This document shows, in pieces, positions 9,819 through 19,215 of a DNA stretch of 64,000 nucleotides. Under the pieces are notes generated by a model, which was not told the DNA's origin, ran no database searches, and saw only the letters and a list, made by a program, of their open reading frames with translations. This DNA comes from Tritrichomonas musculus (Eukaryota > Parabasalia > Tritrichomonadida > Tritrichomonadidae). Both the position numbers and the translations under genes were made by a program. Numbering within the stretch: position 1 is the stretch's first letter; every line of letters starts with the position of its first letter. Where the stretch lies: the NCBI GenBank assembly GCA_039105265.1, contig JAPFFF010000061.1:496001-560000 (forward strand), in the 5' to 3' direction.

Positions 9819-10178
9819 TCGTCTACCGCAAAAGACTTCAAAGAATACCAAAAACAGCAAAAGAATGATATAAAAAGTGCTAATGCTGAAATCACCAATG
9901 CTGTTAAAGAGGTTGTATTCCTGTTCAACCAAAAAATAACAAACTCTACACCATATAGTGTCTGCATCAACTATGACCCTTTGATACAAACCAACTTGAA
10001 CAAGATTGCTGATGCACTTACTCAAATGAATCTCACTACCTGTGAGGTTTATATCAAAAAGAATCCACAATCTCCAAAACCAAAATCTCTTGGCTTTCAA
10101 GTGCCATTAGTGTCTGACTCGCAAGAGACACAAGAAGATGATGAACAAGAAGCTTCATCACCAAAAGATAAGGAGTAA
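9816..10178 (+). CDS. Small acidic-tailed protein (120 aa)
   Basis: 120 residues from ATG 9816 (MSSTAKDFKEY); the longer frame from 9750 lacks an ATG. N-terminal helix rich in Lys/Gln, a middle with FNQKITN and CINYDPL, and a highly acidic tail (TQEDDEQEASSPKDKE). Not recognised, and no homologue seen elsewhere in the window. It lies inside the small-gene block of A, between the bZIP-like and the 174-residue gene. The acidic tail would suit a DNA- or chaperone-binding role, but this is a guess. Confidence 0.55.
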   Translation: MSSTAKDFKEYQKQQKNDIKSANAEITNAVKEVVFLFNQKITNSTPYSVCINYDPLIQTNLNKIADALTQMNLTTCEVYIKKNPQSPKPKSLGFQVPLVSDSQETQEDDEQEASSPKDKE

Positions 10179-10205
10179 GAGTAAAAAATAACTACTTCTA
10201 ATTTT

Positions 10206-10730
10206 TTATACTATACAATATTTTAAACATACATGATAATTATTAACAAGTTCATTATATTCTTTATTATATACTTGTTTCAAATCAATAACTACTTCTC
10301 CATTATCTTTAATAATCTTAATAGCATCTATTTTTCTTATTGGACTACTCTTTGCTGCACAACATCCAACATCTTCATTAAGTTGTACTTCAACCTCACT
10401 AACATGTAGTATTGCTTTGATGATGTTGCTAAGAGATTCAATAGGTACTATGATGCATTTCTTTGATATAATGTTAGCTAGTAGTGCTTTGTCTTGATTA
10501 AGTAGTATTTGTGCATATGCTTCAAGTATAACATTACGTACATCTGGTTCAACTTCAACAGGTTCAGTTTGCACTCCAATGTCTCTTGTAATAACAATGT
10601 CTTCCTTGCCATCATCTCTCTTATTAATAATAATGTTGTTGTTGATGTTCGATGTAGATGATGCAGCTGCTGATGGTTCTAAAGATACATTTGCTTGTAC
10701 ACCATTAGTTGTACTTCTCTTCTTAATCAT
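10206..10730 (-). CDS. Conserved Maverick small protein (LKxCI family), element A
   Basis: 174 residues. One of four related genes here (also 21,982, 47,211 and 52,621). Variable Ser/Asn-rich N-terminus starting MIKKR; conserved C-terminal domain with LNEDVGCC, IDAIKII and the terminal LKYCIV. Very close to the X copy, which shares SSTSNINNNIIINKR and YNKEYNELVNNYH. It stands next to the 144-residue gene and the capsid gene in both A and X, so a virion or assembly role is likely. Paired cysteines in the conserved core could bind metal or form disulphides. Not characterised to my knowledge. Confidence 0.75.
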   Translation of the reverse strand: MIKKRSTTNGVQANVSLEPSAAASSTSNINNNIIINKRDDGKEDIVITRDIGVQTEPVEVEPDVRNVILEAYAQILLNQDKALLANIISKKCIIVPIESLSNIIKAILHVSEVEVQLNEDVGCCAAKSSPIRKIDAIKIIKDNGEVVIDLKQVYNKEYNELVNNYHVCLKYCIV

Positions 10731-10750
10731 TTAAGTTTGAAAAAAAACTT

Positions 10751-11185
10751 TTAATAGATATTGTTTTGAGTAATAACATGTTGTGTAGGTCCATATCTAA
10801 TATCTTGTTTATTATATTCTCTTGCTCTACCTTGCATAGCAGGTGGTTCAGGCTTCTTAAGATATTTTGGTAGTAGAGGTACTGGTTTATCATGTTGACC
10901 AATATGTCTATAAAATCCACCATCAGTTATGCTAACAGGAGGTTCATGTAGAGGTTTCGTTATATGTTCTCGAGTATCTGGGAATCTAACAGGCTCATCA
11001 TGTTCAATAATCTGAGTAGGTGGTCGATTAATAAAAGGATTGAATGTGACTGAATATGTATTAGTATTGCTGAATACACCAAAATGTTGGAATTCTAGGT
11101 CTTTATTTTTCATGGTAGCTTCATTAAACATCATACCTTCTCTTCCAACAATCTCAGCATGTGGGCTTCTATAATCATTCGACAT
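10751..11185 (-). CDS. Capsid-adjacent conserved protein (144 aa), element A
   Basis: 144 residues, homologous end to end with the 143-residue gene at 45,894 in X: SPHAEIVGREG near the start, VFSNTNTYSVTFNP, PLHEPPVSITDG, LLPKYLKKPE and a final NNIY. Proline-rich and without clear long helices, so probably an extended structural peptide. Always directly downstream of the major capsid gene (32 bp here). A capsid-cement or core-linker role is inferred from that fixed position. Confidence 0.75.
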   Translation of the reverse strand: MSNDYRSPHAEIVGREGMMFNEATMKNKDLEFQHFGVFSNTNTYSVTFNPFINRPPTQIIEHDEPVRFPDTREHITKPLHEPPVSITDGGFYRHIGQHDKPVPLLPKYLKKPEPPAMQGRAREYNKQDIRYGPTQHVITQNNIY

Positions 11186-11216
11186 TTACAAAAAAATAAA
11201 ATATCCTTCTTTATGT

Positions 11217-12353
11217 TTATTCAGGGGTTGTTAAATCATAAGGACCAATACGTACTGATGGTGGCATACCATTTGGTCTAATCAAAATACTAATTGATAT
11301 ATCTGTTAATAAGCATAATAATGGAGGCGTATCAACTTCCTTTCTAAATGGATTATCTGCCTTTTGACTACATATCAGTTCGAAGTTAATAGGTGCAAGA
11401 CTTGAAAGACCTTGTTGATATGTTCCATCCGTTTCAGTTGGAAGACCTATGAAGAATGAGGACCTATCATTTGGATAATAACCTGTTGTATTTTCATTAT
11501 ATTGATACTCATTAGCTAGACTTGCTATAACCTCTTTGTTAAATCCATTTTGCTCTCCATTCATGTTCATTGCATTCTGGCAATATTCGAGGAACTCTGG
11601 ATACTTACCATTAGTACCAAATGCTTTAGCAGGAATATTGTTGTAATTACCACAATTCATATGAAATGCTTCAAACATAGGATTCTTGAAGTATGTCTTA
11701 TGCGTATGCTTGAGTGGGAATAAGCAAAACATACTATCTACAAAATTAGGTGTAATAGTAATAGTTGCTTTATCTTGTTCATTATTAAGAGGTCTTGTAC
11801 AAGTGTAAAATGACATAATCTGTGTTGGGAATGTAAGTGGATGTTGTGGGTTAGCATATCTTTGAACAAGTGCTGTATATACAGATTCATGAATACCAAA
11901 ACAAGGTATAATACTCGCGCATTCTTCAATGGAATAATCAACAACACTCCAAGTTCTCCAATCACTGTAAATTGTTCGGTCAACTCTTTCCTTAGTCTTG
12001 TCAGCTCCTGTAATTTCATATGCTCCTCCATGATTTTCACCAACAGGTGGAAGATTGTCGGGGTGATTAATCTTATCCATTGCTATTTTAGTTGTACTTG
12101 TCCACATCCATATTGGTTCTCCAATAGGTCGAAATTCATTGGTAATTTCATCAACATTGAAGTCTTTCATTATATGTGGATTAGCAACCAAGCTCTTTTC
12201 AAAACCAACTGGACAATATACCATACCAGCTGTTGAAAAGTATAGACGTAATTCGATTTTACCTGCAAATGCTGGCAAGTACTTGATATTAGATAATGGT
12301 AGGAATCGTCGTAAATCAATCTTTAATCTTATTGTTTCAGTGACAGAAGTCAC
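11217..12353 (-). pseudogene. Major capsid gene, 3' part, element A
   Basis: 378-residue frame matching the C-terminal two thirds of the X capsid protein: LKIDLRRFLPLSNIKYLP, CFGIHESVYTALVQRY, HPLTFPTQ, FVDSMFCLFPL, AMNMNGEQ, FFIGLPTETDGTYQQGL and the final RIGPYDLTTPE. This is the double jelly-roll major capsid protein of Mavericks. Recognisable capsid sequence stops near 12.45 kb against element B, so the copy is a fossil lacking its 5' part. Good conservation suggests it is not old. Confidence 0.85.
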
Positions 12354-15300
12354 ATCTTTGTTAAGATTTGCAACAAAACCACATCTCCTTCCATGAGTAT
12401 CATTCCAAATATCCTTATGTCTTGCTTTACTATATATATCAGCTCTTTTAGTATTGCAGCTTTGATTTTAAACTTTGGAATTGCAGCTTTGATTGTTGTT
12501 ATATTGATATTTGGGTTTTTCTCTCCATCGACAGGAAAATAATTCTCATAAATAAAATCAAGCTCTTTTTCTTCTTTCCCACTTTTCTTCAAAATATAAT
12601 TCCAGTCAAATACTAACGGCATAATTTTGACATTAAAATAAGCAGACATCCAGTCATTTTCTTCATTACATAGTTCATCTAAATTATTTGGGGTAATATT
12701 TTTTCCAAATTTATTGTTAAATTTATCTAAATCCTCTAATATCATATAAATAATTTTGATATCTTCTTCTGAATTTGCATATTTTTTTAATTGTTCATTT
12801 GTTATCTTATTAGACATCAAAGAATGTTGTTTTGCAGTTTTATCGACTTTATCATCAAAACCATTTAAAAATTCATTCATATTGTCTATTTCTTTCCGAA
12901 GCTGTTCTTCATCTAACTTTGATAATTTGTTGTCTTGTTTGATAGGTTTTGCTTTTTTTCCTTTTGCTTTTGCATATTGCATAACAGTAATATTATCTTC
13001 TAGAAATTGTTTTGCATCTTCTATTGAAAAATTATGTTGTCTTAATAAAGTATCCATCGTCAAATTTGTTTTCGCTAATTCATTATATTCTTCCCTTGGA
13101 ATTTCTAAAACCATATAAGCTTTTACTTCATAAGCATTATCAAAATCTCTTGAAACTTCATCTAAAGACTTCCATTTTTCTAAAGTAGAATCATCTTGAG
13201 AATTCTCATTATATTCTTCAAATATTTTATCAAGTTCAGGATAATTTATTTTGACGGCCTCAAGTAAATAATTTTTTAATTTTGAACCTTTCAAACTTCG
13301 ATAAGTATAAGTATTAACATCATCAACATTCTTAATTTGTTTATTACCGCTTATTTGATTCATTTTTAGGATTAATTCCATTAAAGAAATATGTAATTCT
13401 GTATCTTTAACATCGACATATTTTCTTCTTATCTCATCCTTTTCATTTATCTCAACAGCAAGATCTTCTAATCTTTGATTTAAATCTTGATTTGACGAGA
13501 CTTGTTCTGATCTTTCTTTTGCATTTTGAATGTCCTTTATCAAAGATGATATTAGAGATGGGAAATTTGTATTAAAAGATATTTTTGAAGAATCTAATGG
13601 TTTCGTAGGATAAAAGGAATTTCGATAAAATAATAACAATTCTGCATATGCCTTATTTGCTTTTGGATAAGGTTCTTTACTATTAGGCCAAACACCTAAT
13701 TTTCTCAAAGCTCTGTCAGCATTAAATTGAGTACCATGTTGTTGATTCCAAAAATCTAAAGCTTGTTTAAAAACTGGCTCTTGAGAATTCATATTCATAT
13801 TTGTAGATTCAATATGCATTGCTGTATTTTCTTGACTTATTTTCGAAAAGAGACTTAAACCATCATCAGAACTCTGAAGAATTTGTTTTCGAATATCTTC
13901 TCTATTATATTTTATTTCTTCCCAGAATTGATTAATTTCATCAATGAAAATATAAATCTGCAAGCCATAAAATGCTTTTCTCTCTGAATTATCAAATTCA
14001 TTCTTGACCCAAGTCATATCTCTTTCTGCACCTTCAGATTTGAAATATTTATTATAATTTTCTAAAGCTTTCTTGAATGTCCCTTCTCCTTTCTCAAATT
14101 TATCTCTTTTTGTTTTTTCAAATGTAATATCACTTAATAATAACTTTAAACCTTCTTCTCCTTCTGGATATTTGTTTTCATTAAAGCGATTTCCTAATAA
14201 TTTTTTAGCCTCAGCGATTCGAGCAGTTCGTAATAAATAATATCTTGCGCCTACCGTATCATCATTCCACTGACTGATTATTTGAGGTAAATTTACTTTC
14301 GATCCCGGAAATGCATCATTCCATTCTTGAATTGCTTTTTGTAAATCATCATTTTGATCATAATTTGTTTTTCCTTTATTGACTTTCTTTAAATATTTAA
14401 TTTGACTTTCTTCATTTTTCGAACTATTTTCATTTTCAGACCAAGGACGATCAGGATAATTTTTTTCATATTCATGTATTAAATTATCTAATTCTAATTT
14501 TGTTTCTGTCTTTTTTAAATCTATCGGGTCATTTAGATTTTTAGACCAAATATATCTCTCACTCCAAGTTGAAACATTCTCAGCTAGATGATTATTTTGA
14601 TAAATACCAAATAATTCATTAAATCTATCTGAAGTTAATTTATCTTTGTATTTCTCTATTTCTTTAATTTTCTTTTTGAAATATTCTCTTTTTTGATTAG
14701 CATTCATATTCTGATAAGAATAATCTTCATCTCCCAGTTCTTGAAGATAATCGAGATAAATTTTTTCATCCGATCTATTGTCGAAATAAGCTTTTGCGAC
14801 TTCTAAATCTTTATCAATATCTGTACTTTTTAATTCTGGATATTTCATTAATTCATCATAAGTTAGATTTGCTGCCTTCATCTGACTTCCAATCTCTTTC
14901 TCAAATAATGCTTTTCGTCTATCATATAAATCAATATCTTGCTGCATATTATATATTCCACGGTCATATTCTTCATTGTATTGAGCTAATTTTTCCTTCA
15001 TGCTTTTCTTTTTTGTTGAATCATCAATATTTCGTTTATTGTACTGAAACCAAGTTAAGAAAAAGATAACTTCCTCAGAATTGTGATGAAATTTCTTATA
15101 AATATCTTTCCAGTCTATAGTTTGTTTTGTCTCCTTTTTATAATTAAAGAAGTTGTTTCCTGCCTGAGGATTCCAACATAATTTTTGAAAGTCATTATCA
15201 ACTTTCTGTTTCTCCCGAGTTAATGATATATGAGTTTGTTCATCTGTCTCTTTCTTAAATAATGCTAATTCTTGTTCTGTATATCCATATTCATCTATTA

Positions 15301-15835
15301 ATTGTTGTTTCAAAATCATATTTCGAAAAGCATATAGAGCATCTTTATATTTCGGAAATTGTTCTCTTATCTCTTTTACTGTGATTGGTACTTTAAAAAC
15401 TTTTTGATAGTCTTCAATAATTTGCTTCATCTCATTATTATCAAAATTGTTGTTATTTTCTAATTCATATTCATATTTTTTCTTTAAAGCTTCTAAATTG
15501 TCTTTTGTTAAATTTCTTACTCCATCATATTTTTTCCCTGTTATTGATTCTATATCTCCAATAGTATTTTCAACTTCATAATTCAATAAATAATTTTCAT
15601 ATGACTGTTTTGTTGTCTCTGAGTCAAGAACAATATCTTGAATTGTTTTTCTAGAATTATTTCTAGAATTATATTTTTCTAATTCAAGTTCTAAATTTCC
15701 TTGTTTCCATGACGTTAATTTGTTTATTAAAGAATCGATTTCGGCAATTTGATCAGAATCTGTTTTTGAATTAGGATTTGCATATTCATGAGAAAAACTT
15801 TTTTGATATTGATCTTTTGCATTTGCCAAATCCAT
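12350..15835 (-). CDS. 1161-aa helical repeat-module protein
   Basis: Very long frame from ATG 15835 (MDLANAKDQ). It is built mostly of helical modules of about 45-50 residues with the pattern [LI]-x-x-[YW]-x-x-x-F, a loop, [IL]-x-x-[VIL]-x-x-x-[FW], then A-[YF]-x-L. Examples are AIQEWNDAFPGS...ARYYLL, ALENYNKYFKS...AFYGLQ and ALDFWNQQHGT...AYAELLLF. Similar modules occur in the 511- and 318-residue genes at 35.1-37.6 kb (DITWVRAQ there, DMTWVKNEF here). The last roughly 35 residues are read from neighbouring capsid sequence, so the natural C-terminus is not here. Function unknown; no signal peptide or membrane segment. The 5' end lies just outside a 1272-bp TIR element. Confidence 0.7.
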   Translation of the reverse strand: MDLANAKDQYQKSFSHEYANPNSKTDSDQIAEIDSLINKLTSWKQGNLELELEKYNSRNNSRKTIQDIVLDSETTKQSYENYLLNYEVENTIGDIESITGKKYDGVRNLTKDNLEALKKKYEYELENNNNFDNNEMKQIIEDYQKVFKVPITVKEIREQFPKYKDALYAFRNMILKQQLIDEYGYTEQELALFKKETDEQTHISLTREKQKVDNDFQKLCWNPQAGNNFFNYKKETKQTIDWKDIYKKFHHNSEEVIFFLTWFQYNKRNIDDSTKKKSMKEKLAQYNEEYDRGIYNMQQDIDLYDRRKALFEKEIGSQMKAANLTYDELMKYPELKSTDIDKDLEVAKAYFDNRSDEKIYLDYLQELGDEDYSYQNMNANQKREYFKKKIKEIEKYKDKLTSDRFNELFGIYQNNHLAENVSTWSERYIWSKNLNDPIDLKKTETKLELDNLIHEYEKNYPDRPWSENENSSKNEESQIKYLKKVNKGKTNYDQNDDLQKAIQEWNDAFPGSKVNLPQIISQWNDDTVGARYYLLRTARIAEAKKLLGNRFNENKYPEGEEGLKLLLSDITFEKTKRDKFEKGEGTFKKALENYNKYFKSEGAERDMTWVKNEFDNSERKAFYGLQIYIFIDEINQFWEEIKYNREDIRKQILQSSDDGLSLFSKISQENTAMHIESTNMNMNSQEPVFKQALDFWNQQHGTQFNADRALRKLGVWPNSKEPYPKANKAYAELLLFYRNSFYPTKPLDSSKISFNTNFPSLISSLIKDIQNAKERSEQVSSNQDLNQRLEDLAVEINEKDEIRRKYVDVKDTELHISLMELILKMNQISGNKQIKNVDDVNTYTYRSLKGSKLKNYLLEAVKINYPELDKIFEEYNENSQDDSTLEKWKSLDEVSRDFDNAYEVKAYMVLEIPREEYNELAKTNLTMDTLLRQHNFSIEDAKQFLEDNITVMQYAKAKGKKAKPIKQDNKLSKLDEEQLRKEIDNMNEFLNGFDDKVDKTAKQHSLMSNKITNEQLKKYANSEEDIKIIYMILEDLDKFNNKFGKNITPNNLDELCNEENDWMSAYFNVKIMPLVFDWNYILKKSGKEEKELDFIYENYFPVDGEKNPNINITTIKAAIPKFKIKAAILKELIYIVKQDIRIFGMILMEGDVVLLQILTKM

Positions 15836-15847
15836 ATGTTCTAATTA

Positions 15848-16957
15848 GGCCTTTACGCCATTCCAAAATTTAAAAAAAACACGCCACATGCATTACGCCA
15901 CCAAAAAACGTTATTTTCAATATTTTTTTTTTTTTTACTTTATTGTTTTTCTAGTATAATATAACATATTTATTTCAAATAACAATATATTTTAGTTTAT
16001 AATTCAATTACAAATTAAATTTCATAAGATAATTCTGCATATCTATTTTACAATTTAATTTCAAATTTTCAATTAAAAAATTCAATAAGATTATTCAAAT
16101 ATGTGTTTTTAAATAAACTCTATTTTCATTTTATAGAAAGTGTATTTTTATTATTTTATTTAAATTTTATTTATAACATTAGCTGAATACTTTATTACTT
16201 TAAATTAATTAAATGAAACTAAAATAATTATTTTTTCAAATATTTGGAGACATGTGAAATAAAAATAGTCAGGCGTAAATACGCCACGCCAAAACGCCAC
16301 ATTCAAAATTTGAGAAAAGTTCTCAGAAATCTTCAGAAAATTAAAAAAGGCGTAAATACGCCACGCCTTTCCGCCTTTCATTAAAATCACTTTATATTAT
16401 CTTATTAATTGCCCCAAATCATTATAACAATAACAAATGCATATTACAAGTCGAAAAAATGGCTCATTTGAAATTTTGGGTAATATTAATTATATTTAAT
16501 TTCTTTTTTTTTTAATTTTTTAAATTTATCATAAAAAACTATCTATTAACATTTTTAGTATTCCTACATTACGAATTTTCTTTGAAAATTAGAAAATACT
16601 CTTTTAAATGAGAATAATAATTATCACATTTTTTCCAAAATATATGTACAATCACAAAATATCGCAAAAGAAATTAGTATAATATGCTAGAATTCATAAT
16701 ATGATTAAATATATCATGATGTTCCAGAAAAATTTTTTCCGCTATTTTCCATTTTACTTTTTTTTTTCCAATTATCCAATTTTTTTTTCTTTATTAATAT
16801 TGCTCACATGCTATTTGAATATGCAGACTTTTAAAATTTTATAAAATAAAGAATATTAGATTCTGATATTCTTACTAATATTAAATTCATTTTAAATTTA
16901 AACAAAGATAAAAAAAAAAATTAGCAAGAATATAAACATAGTTTATTAATTCATTTT

Positions 16958-17003
<46 letters not shown>

Positions 17004-17119
17004 TATTACTAAGTATCTTCAAATGATCTTAGAATATGGTATGATTTTTTATATCACATTTCATAAATACGCCACATCAATTTAAAAGTATACGCCATTT
17101 ATGCTATGGCGTAAAGGCC
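15848..17119. mobile_element. 1272-bp non-coding TIR element (MITE-like), TA target duplication
   Basis: Ends are perfect inverted repeats of 14 bp (GGCCTTTACGCCAT at the left, its complement at the right), flanked by TA at 15846-15847 and 17120-17121. The interior is A+T rich with poly-A near 16,970-17,000 and no transposase frame. ACGCCA-type motifs recur in both orientations near 15,875, 15,895, 16,270, 16,290, 16,350, 17,070 and 17,090, as subterminal transposase-binding repeats often do. Size, TA duplication and lack of genes suggest a non-autonomous Tc1/mariner-like element, or another TA-targeting family. It separates the 1161-aa gene from the polymerase remnant. Confidence 0.8.
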
Positions 17120-17121
17120 TA

Positions 17122-17598
17122 GTTTCAGGTAATCCAAATGAACCTCCAACTCAATTATTCAATCATGTTATCAAAAACAAAGAATTCTATGACAAACATG
17201 TATACGAATTCATTCCAAACCCTTCAATTAACACAATCGAAGATGAAAAAAAGGTTCTTGGTTGTGCTATTGAAAAAACAGGTGAAAACATGATTGCTCT
17301 TGCACCTAAATGTTATACCATTTGGAATAATAATGGACAAACCAAATCTCTAAAATTAAAAGGAGTTTCACTCAAAAAGAATGATATTAAACATTCAGAT
17401 TATAAATCAATTATTGAAAACCAATCTGTCAAAATCGGGAAGAATATTAATCTACAAATGAATGGAAATCAAATGTCAAAATTGACTATTCAAAAAAATG
17501 CGTTAACTGGTTTACATACAAAAATGATTGTTTTAGAAAATAATTCATGTGCTCCTTTCGTAACAAGTTTGACTGCTAATGATTACATTATTCAATGA
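17122..17598 (+). pseudogene. Family-B DNA polymerase C-terminal remnant
   Basis: The frame contains LAPKCYTIWNNNG, LKLKGVSLKKNDI, then NLQMNGNQMSKLTIQ and TKMIVLENNS. This follows the thumb-end layout of viral and plasmid-type family-B polymerases: a K-x-Y motif, then K-G-V/I, then a helical end. The A and Y polymerases have the same layout (KKMYVHM, then GKGLTQNSI). Only the C-terminal part is present; the left part is replaced by the TIR element, whose end supplies the ATG of the reading frame. A virus-like fossil of a polymerase lineage different from A and Y. Confidence 0.5.
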
Positions 17599-17706
17599 AA
17601 TGTGAAGATATGGAAATTCCCATACCATTAAATTTTTTTGAAAACGATTTTCCAAAATTAATTTTTCAAAATTATTTTTTTTATTAATTTTTTATTTACT
17701 TCAAAA

Positions 17707-18489
17707 ATGAACACATTTGTTACACCAATCAATGATGAATACGAATATTTACAATACAATGAACAACTTAGAATCATTCATTCAAAATCCGATGACTTTT
17801 ATCAAATGCAATCTATAATCGATGCTTGTCATTCAAATAAACGCGCTAATAAATGGTTTGAAAATGATTCAACTAAAGAATTATTGAAAGAAATGCAAGA
17901 GGCAGAAAAATGCTCCTTGCAAAATTTATATGAAAACCGTTCAAATCTCCCAATTGGATTAAGAGGGTACTATGTCAATCGTTTACTTGTTAATCATATT
18001 GCTATTTTGTCTTCACCAAAGTATTCATATTATATTCTCAAACTTCTTGATTCATACTTTGAACAACAACGAATTCAATTACAAAATCAAATCAATGAAA
18101 AACAAAATCAAATCAATGAAAAACAAAATAAAATTAACAATATAATTCCTCGTGTCGTTCCAAATTATCGTGAGCGCGATTATATATTCTTTGTATGGAA
18201 GGAAGCAATTCCTTATGATAATACTTATGTGAAACTACATTTAATACGACGACATAAAGATTACTTCAACAAAGTTCGACAACATTATGATAATCCAAAC
18301 GAAAATTGGTTCTTTAGAGAGAACCTTCCGATTTCAATGAGTTGTAATAATGATATTAAAAATATTGTCAAAGAGAATTTTGATAACGATGGTGCAATTA
18401 TTAATGGAAATACAATTATAATCGAACGTGACATACTTGATGATTTACATGAATTGATTGAAACATATTTTAATGAATTTCAAGATTAA
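17707..18489 (+). CDS. KilA-N domain protein
   Basis: 260 residues from ATG 17707, preceded by a T-rich tract and TCAAAA. The N-terminal half matches the KilA-N (APSES-related) DNA-binding domain: IIDACHSNKRANKWFEND, then GLRGYYVNRLLVNHIAI and SPKYSYYILKLLDSYF. Next comes a short repeat, two copies of NQINEKQ, forming a coiled linker. A C-terminal domain follows (RDYIFFVWKEAI and KLHLIRRHKDYFNKVRQHY) of the kind found after KilA-N in large DNA viruses. KilA-N genes are abundant in T. vaginalis and in nucleocytoplasmic large DNA viruses. Looks whole. Role inferred: nuclear DNA binding. Neighbours are a polymerase remnant and an HNH gene. Confidence 0.85.
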   Translation: MNTFVTPINDEYEYLQYNEQLRIIHSKSDDFYQMQSIIDACHSNKRANKWFENDSTKELLKEMQEAEKCSLQNLYENRSNLPIGLRGYYVNRLLVNHIAILSSPKYSYYILKLLDSYFEQQRIQLQNQINEKQNQINEKQNKINNIIPRVVPNYRERDYIFFVWKEAIPYDNTYVKLHLIRRHKDYFNKVRQHYDNPNENWFFRENLPISMSCNNDIKNIVKENFDNDGAIINGNTIIIERDILDDLHELIETYFNEFQD

Positions 18490-18810
18490 ACCAATTAATC
18501 AAATTATTTTTTTTGTCTCTGATGGCTAATGCGGGATTTTCCGTACTAGAATCAATGTGCCAAACCAATGTCAAAACTAACCGGAAAAAAATCCGTTTAA
18601 AAATTATTTTTTTTGTCAAATTCAAAAATTAATTTTTCAAATTTAAATTTTTTAATTTTTTTTCTACTATAAAATGACAACAAATTACGATTCTGGTTTC
18701 ATATATGTTGAATTTGATGAAAATGATGAAAATGATGAAATCATAGAGTTGTTAGCGAATATATTGAATCAAATGGTTATTTTCGGTTAAGTCTTAATCG
18801 AAACAAATAT

Positions 18811-19215
18811 TTGAAACATGTCTTAATCGCAAAACAATTTCTTGAAAACCCTGATAATTTACCAGAAGTTGACCATATAAATAGAGATAGGAGTGATTAC
18901 CATTTATCAAATCTTCGTTATGTATCACATTCAACAAATCAAAGAAATCGAACATCATATAAAAATATTGAATCAGAATATGTTGATTCAATTTCTGATG
19001 ATGCAATTGTTGTTGATGAATATAATGGTCATGAACTTGCTGATTATTATTTTCATGATGATGTCTTTTATTTCTACAATGGAATTCAATATCGAAAGCT
19101 TCACATCAATACAGACAAAAGAAATGGTCATTTGTTTGTTCAAATGAAGGCTATTGATGGAAAAAGGATAAAAGTATTGTATTCAATATTCAAACAACAT
19201 CATGATTTGCTTTAA
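18811..19215 (+). pseudogene. HNH endonuclease remnant
   Basis: 134-residue frame carrying the HNH core: KHVLIAKQFLENP, LPEVDHINRDRSDYHLSNLRYVS and STNQRN. This is the HNH_3-type layout of small homing-like endonucleases. Downstream is a second conserved piece, VVDEYNGHELADYYFHDD, then YRKL, which also occurs after the HNH domain of the gene at 32,509. Sequence similar to the N-terminus of the other HNH genes lies just upstream (about 18,674-18,800), but the copy does not look whole. Nicking or cutting of DNA is the known activity of the family. Confidence 0.7.

Larger units (their letters stand above)
1..12453. mobile_element. Maverick/Polinton A, partial
   Basis: Virus-like DNA element of the Maverick (Polinton) family. 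The parts seen are a fibre-like gene, penton-like gene, pPolB, coiled-coil gene, several small conserved genes and the 3' part of a major capsid gene. The left end lies outside the window. The right edge, near 12.45 kb, is where capsid sequence abuts an unrelated 1161-residue gene. No terminal inverted repeat of A is visible. Most reading frames are long and open, so the copy looks young, but it is incomplete on the capsid side. The capsid-to-bZIP-like block matches element X in gene order and sequence. Confidence 0.85.

Noticed and set aside
16205-16390. 61-residue frame in the 1272-bp TIR element
   Set aside because: Formed by the internal ACGCCA repeats; no transposase similarity.
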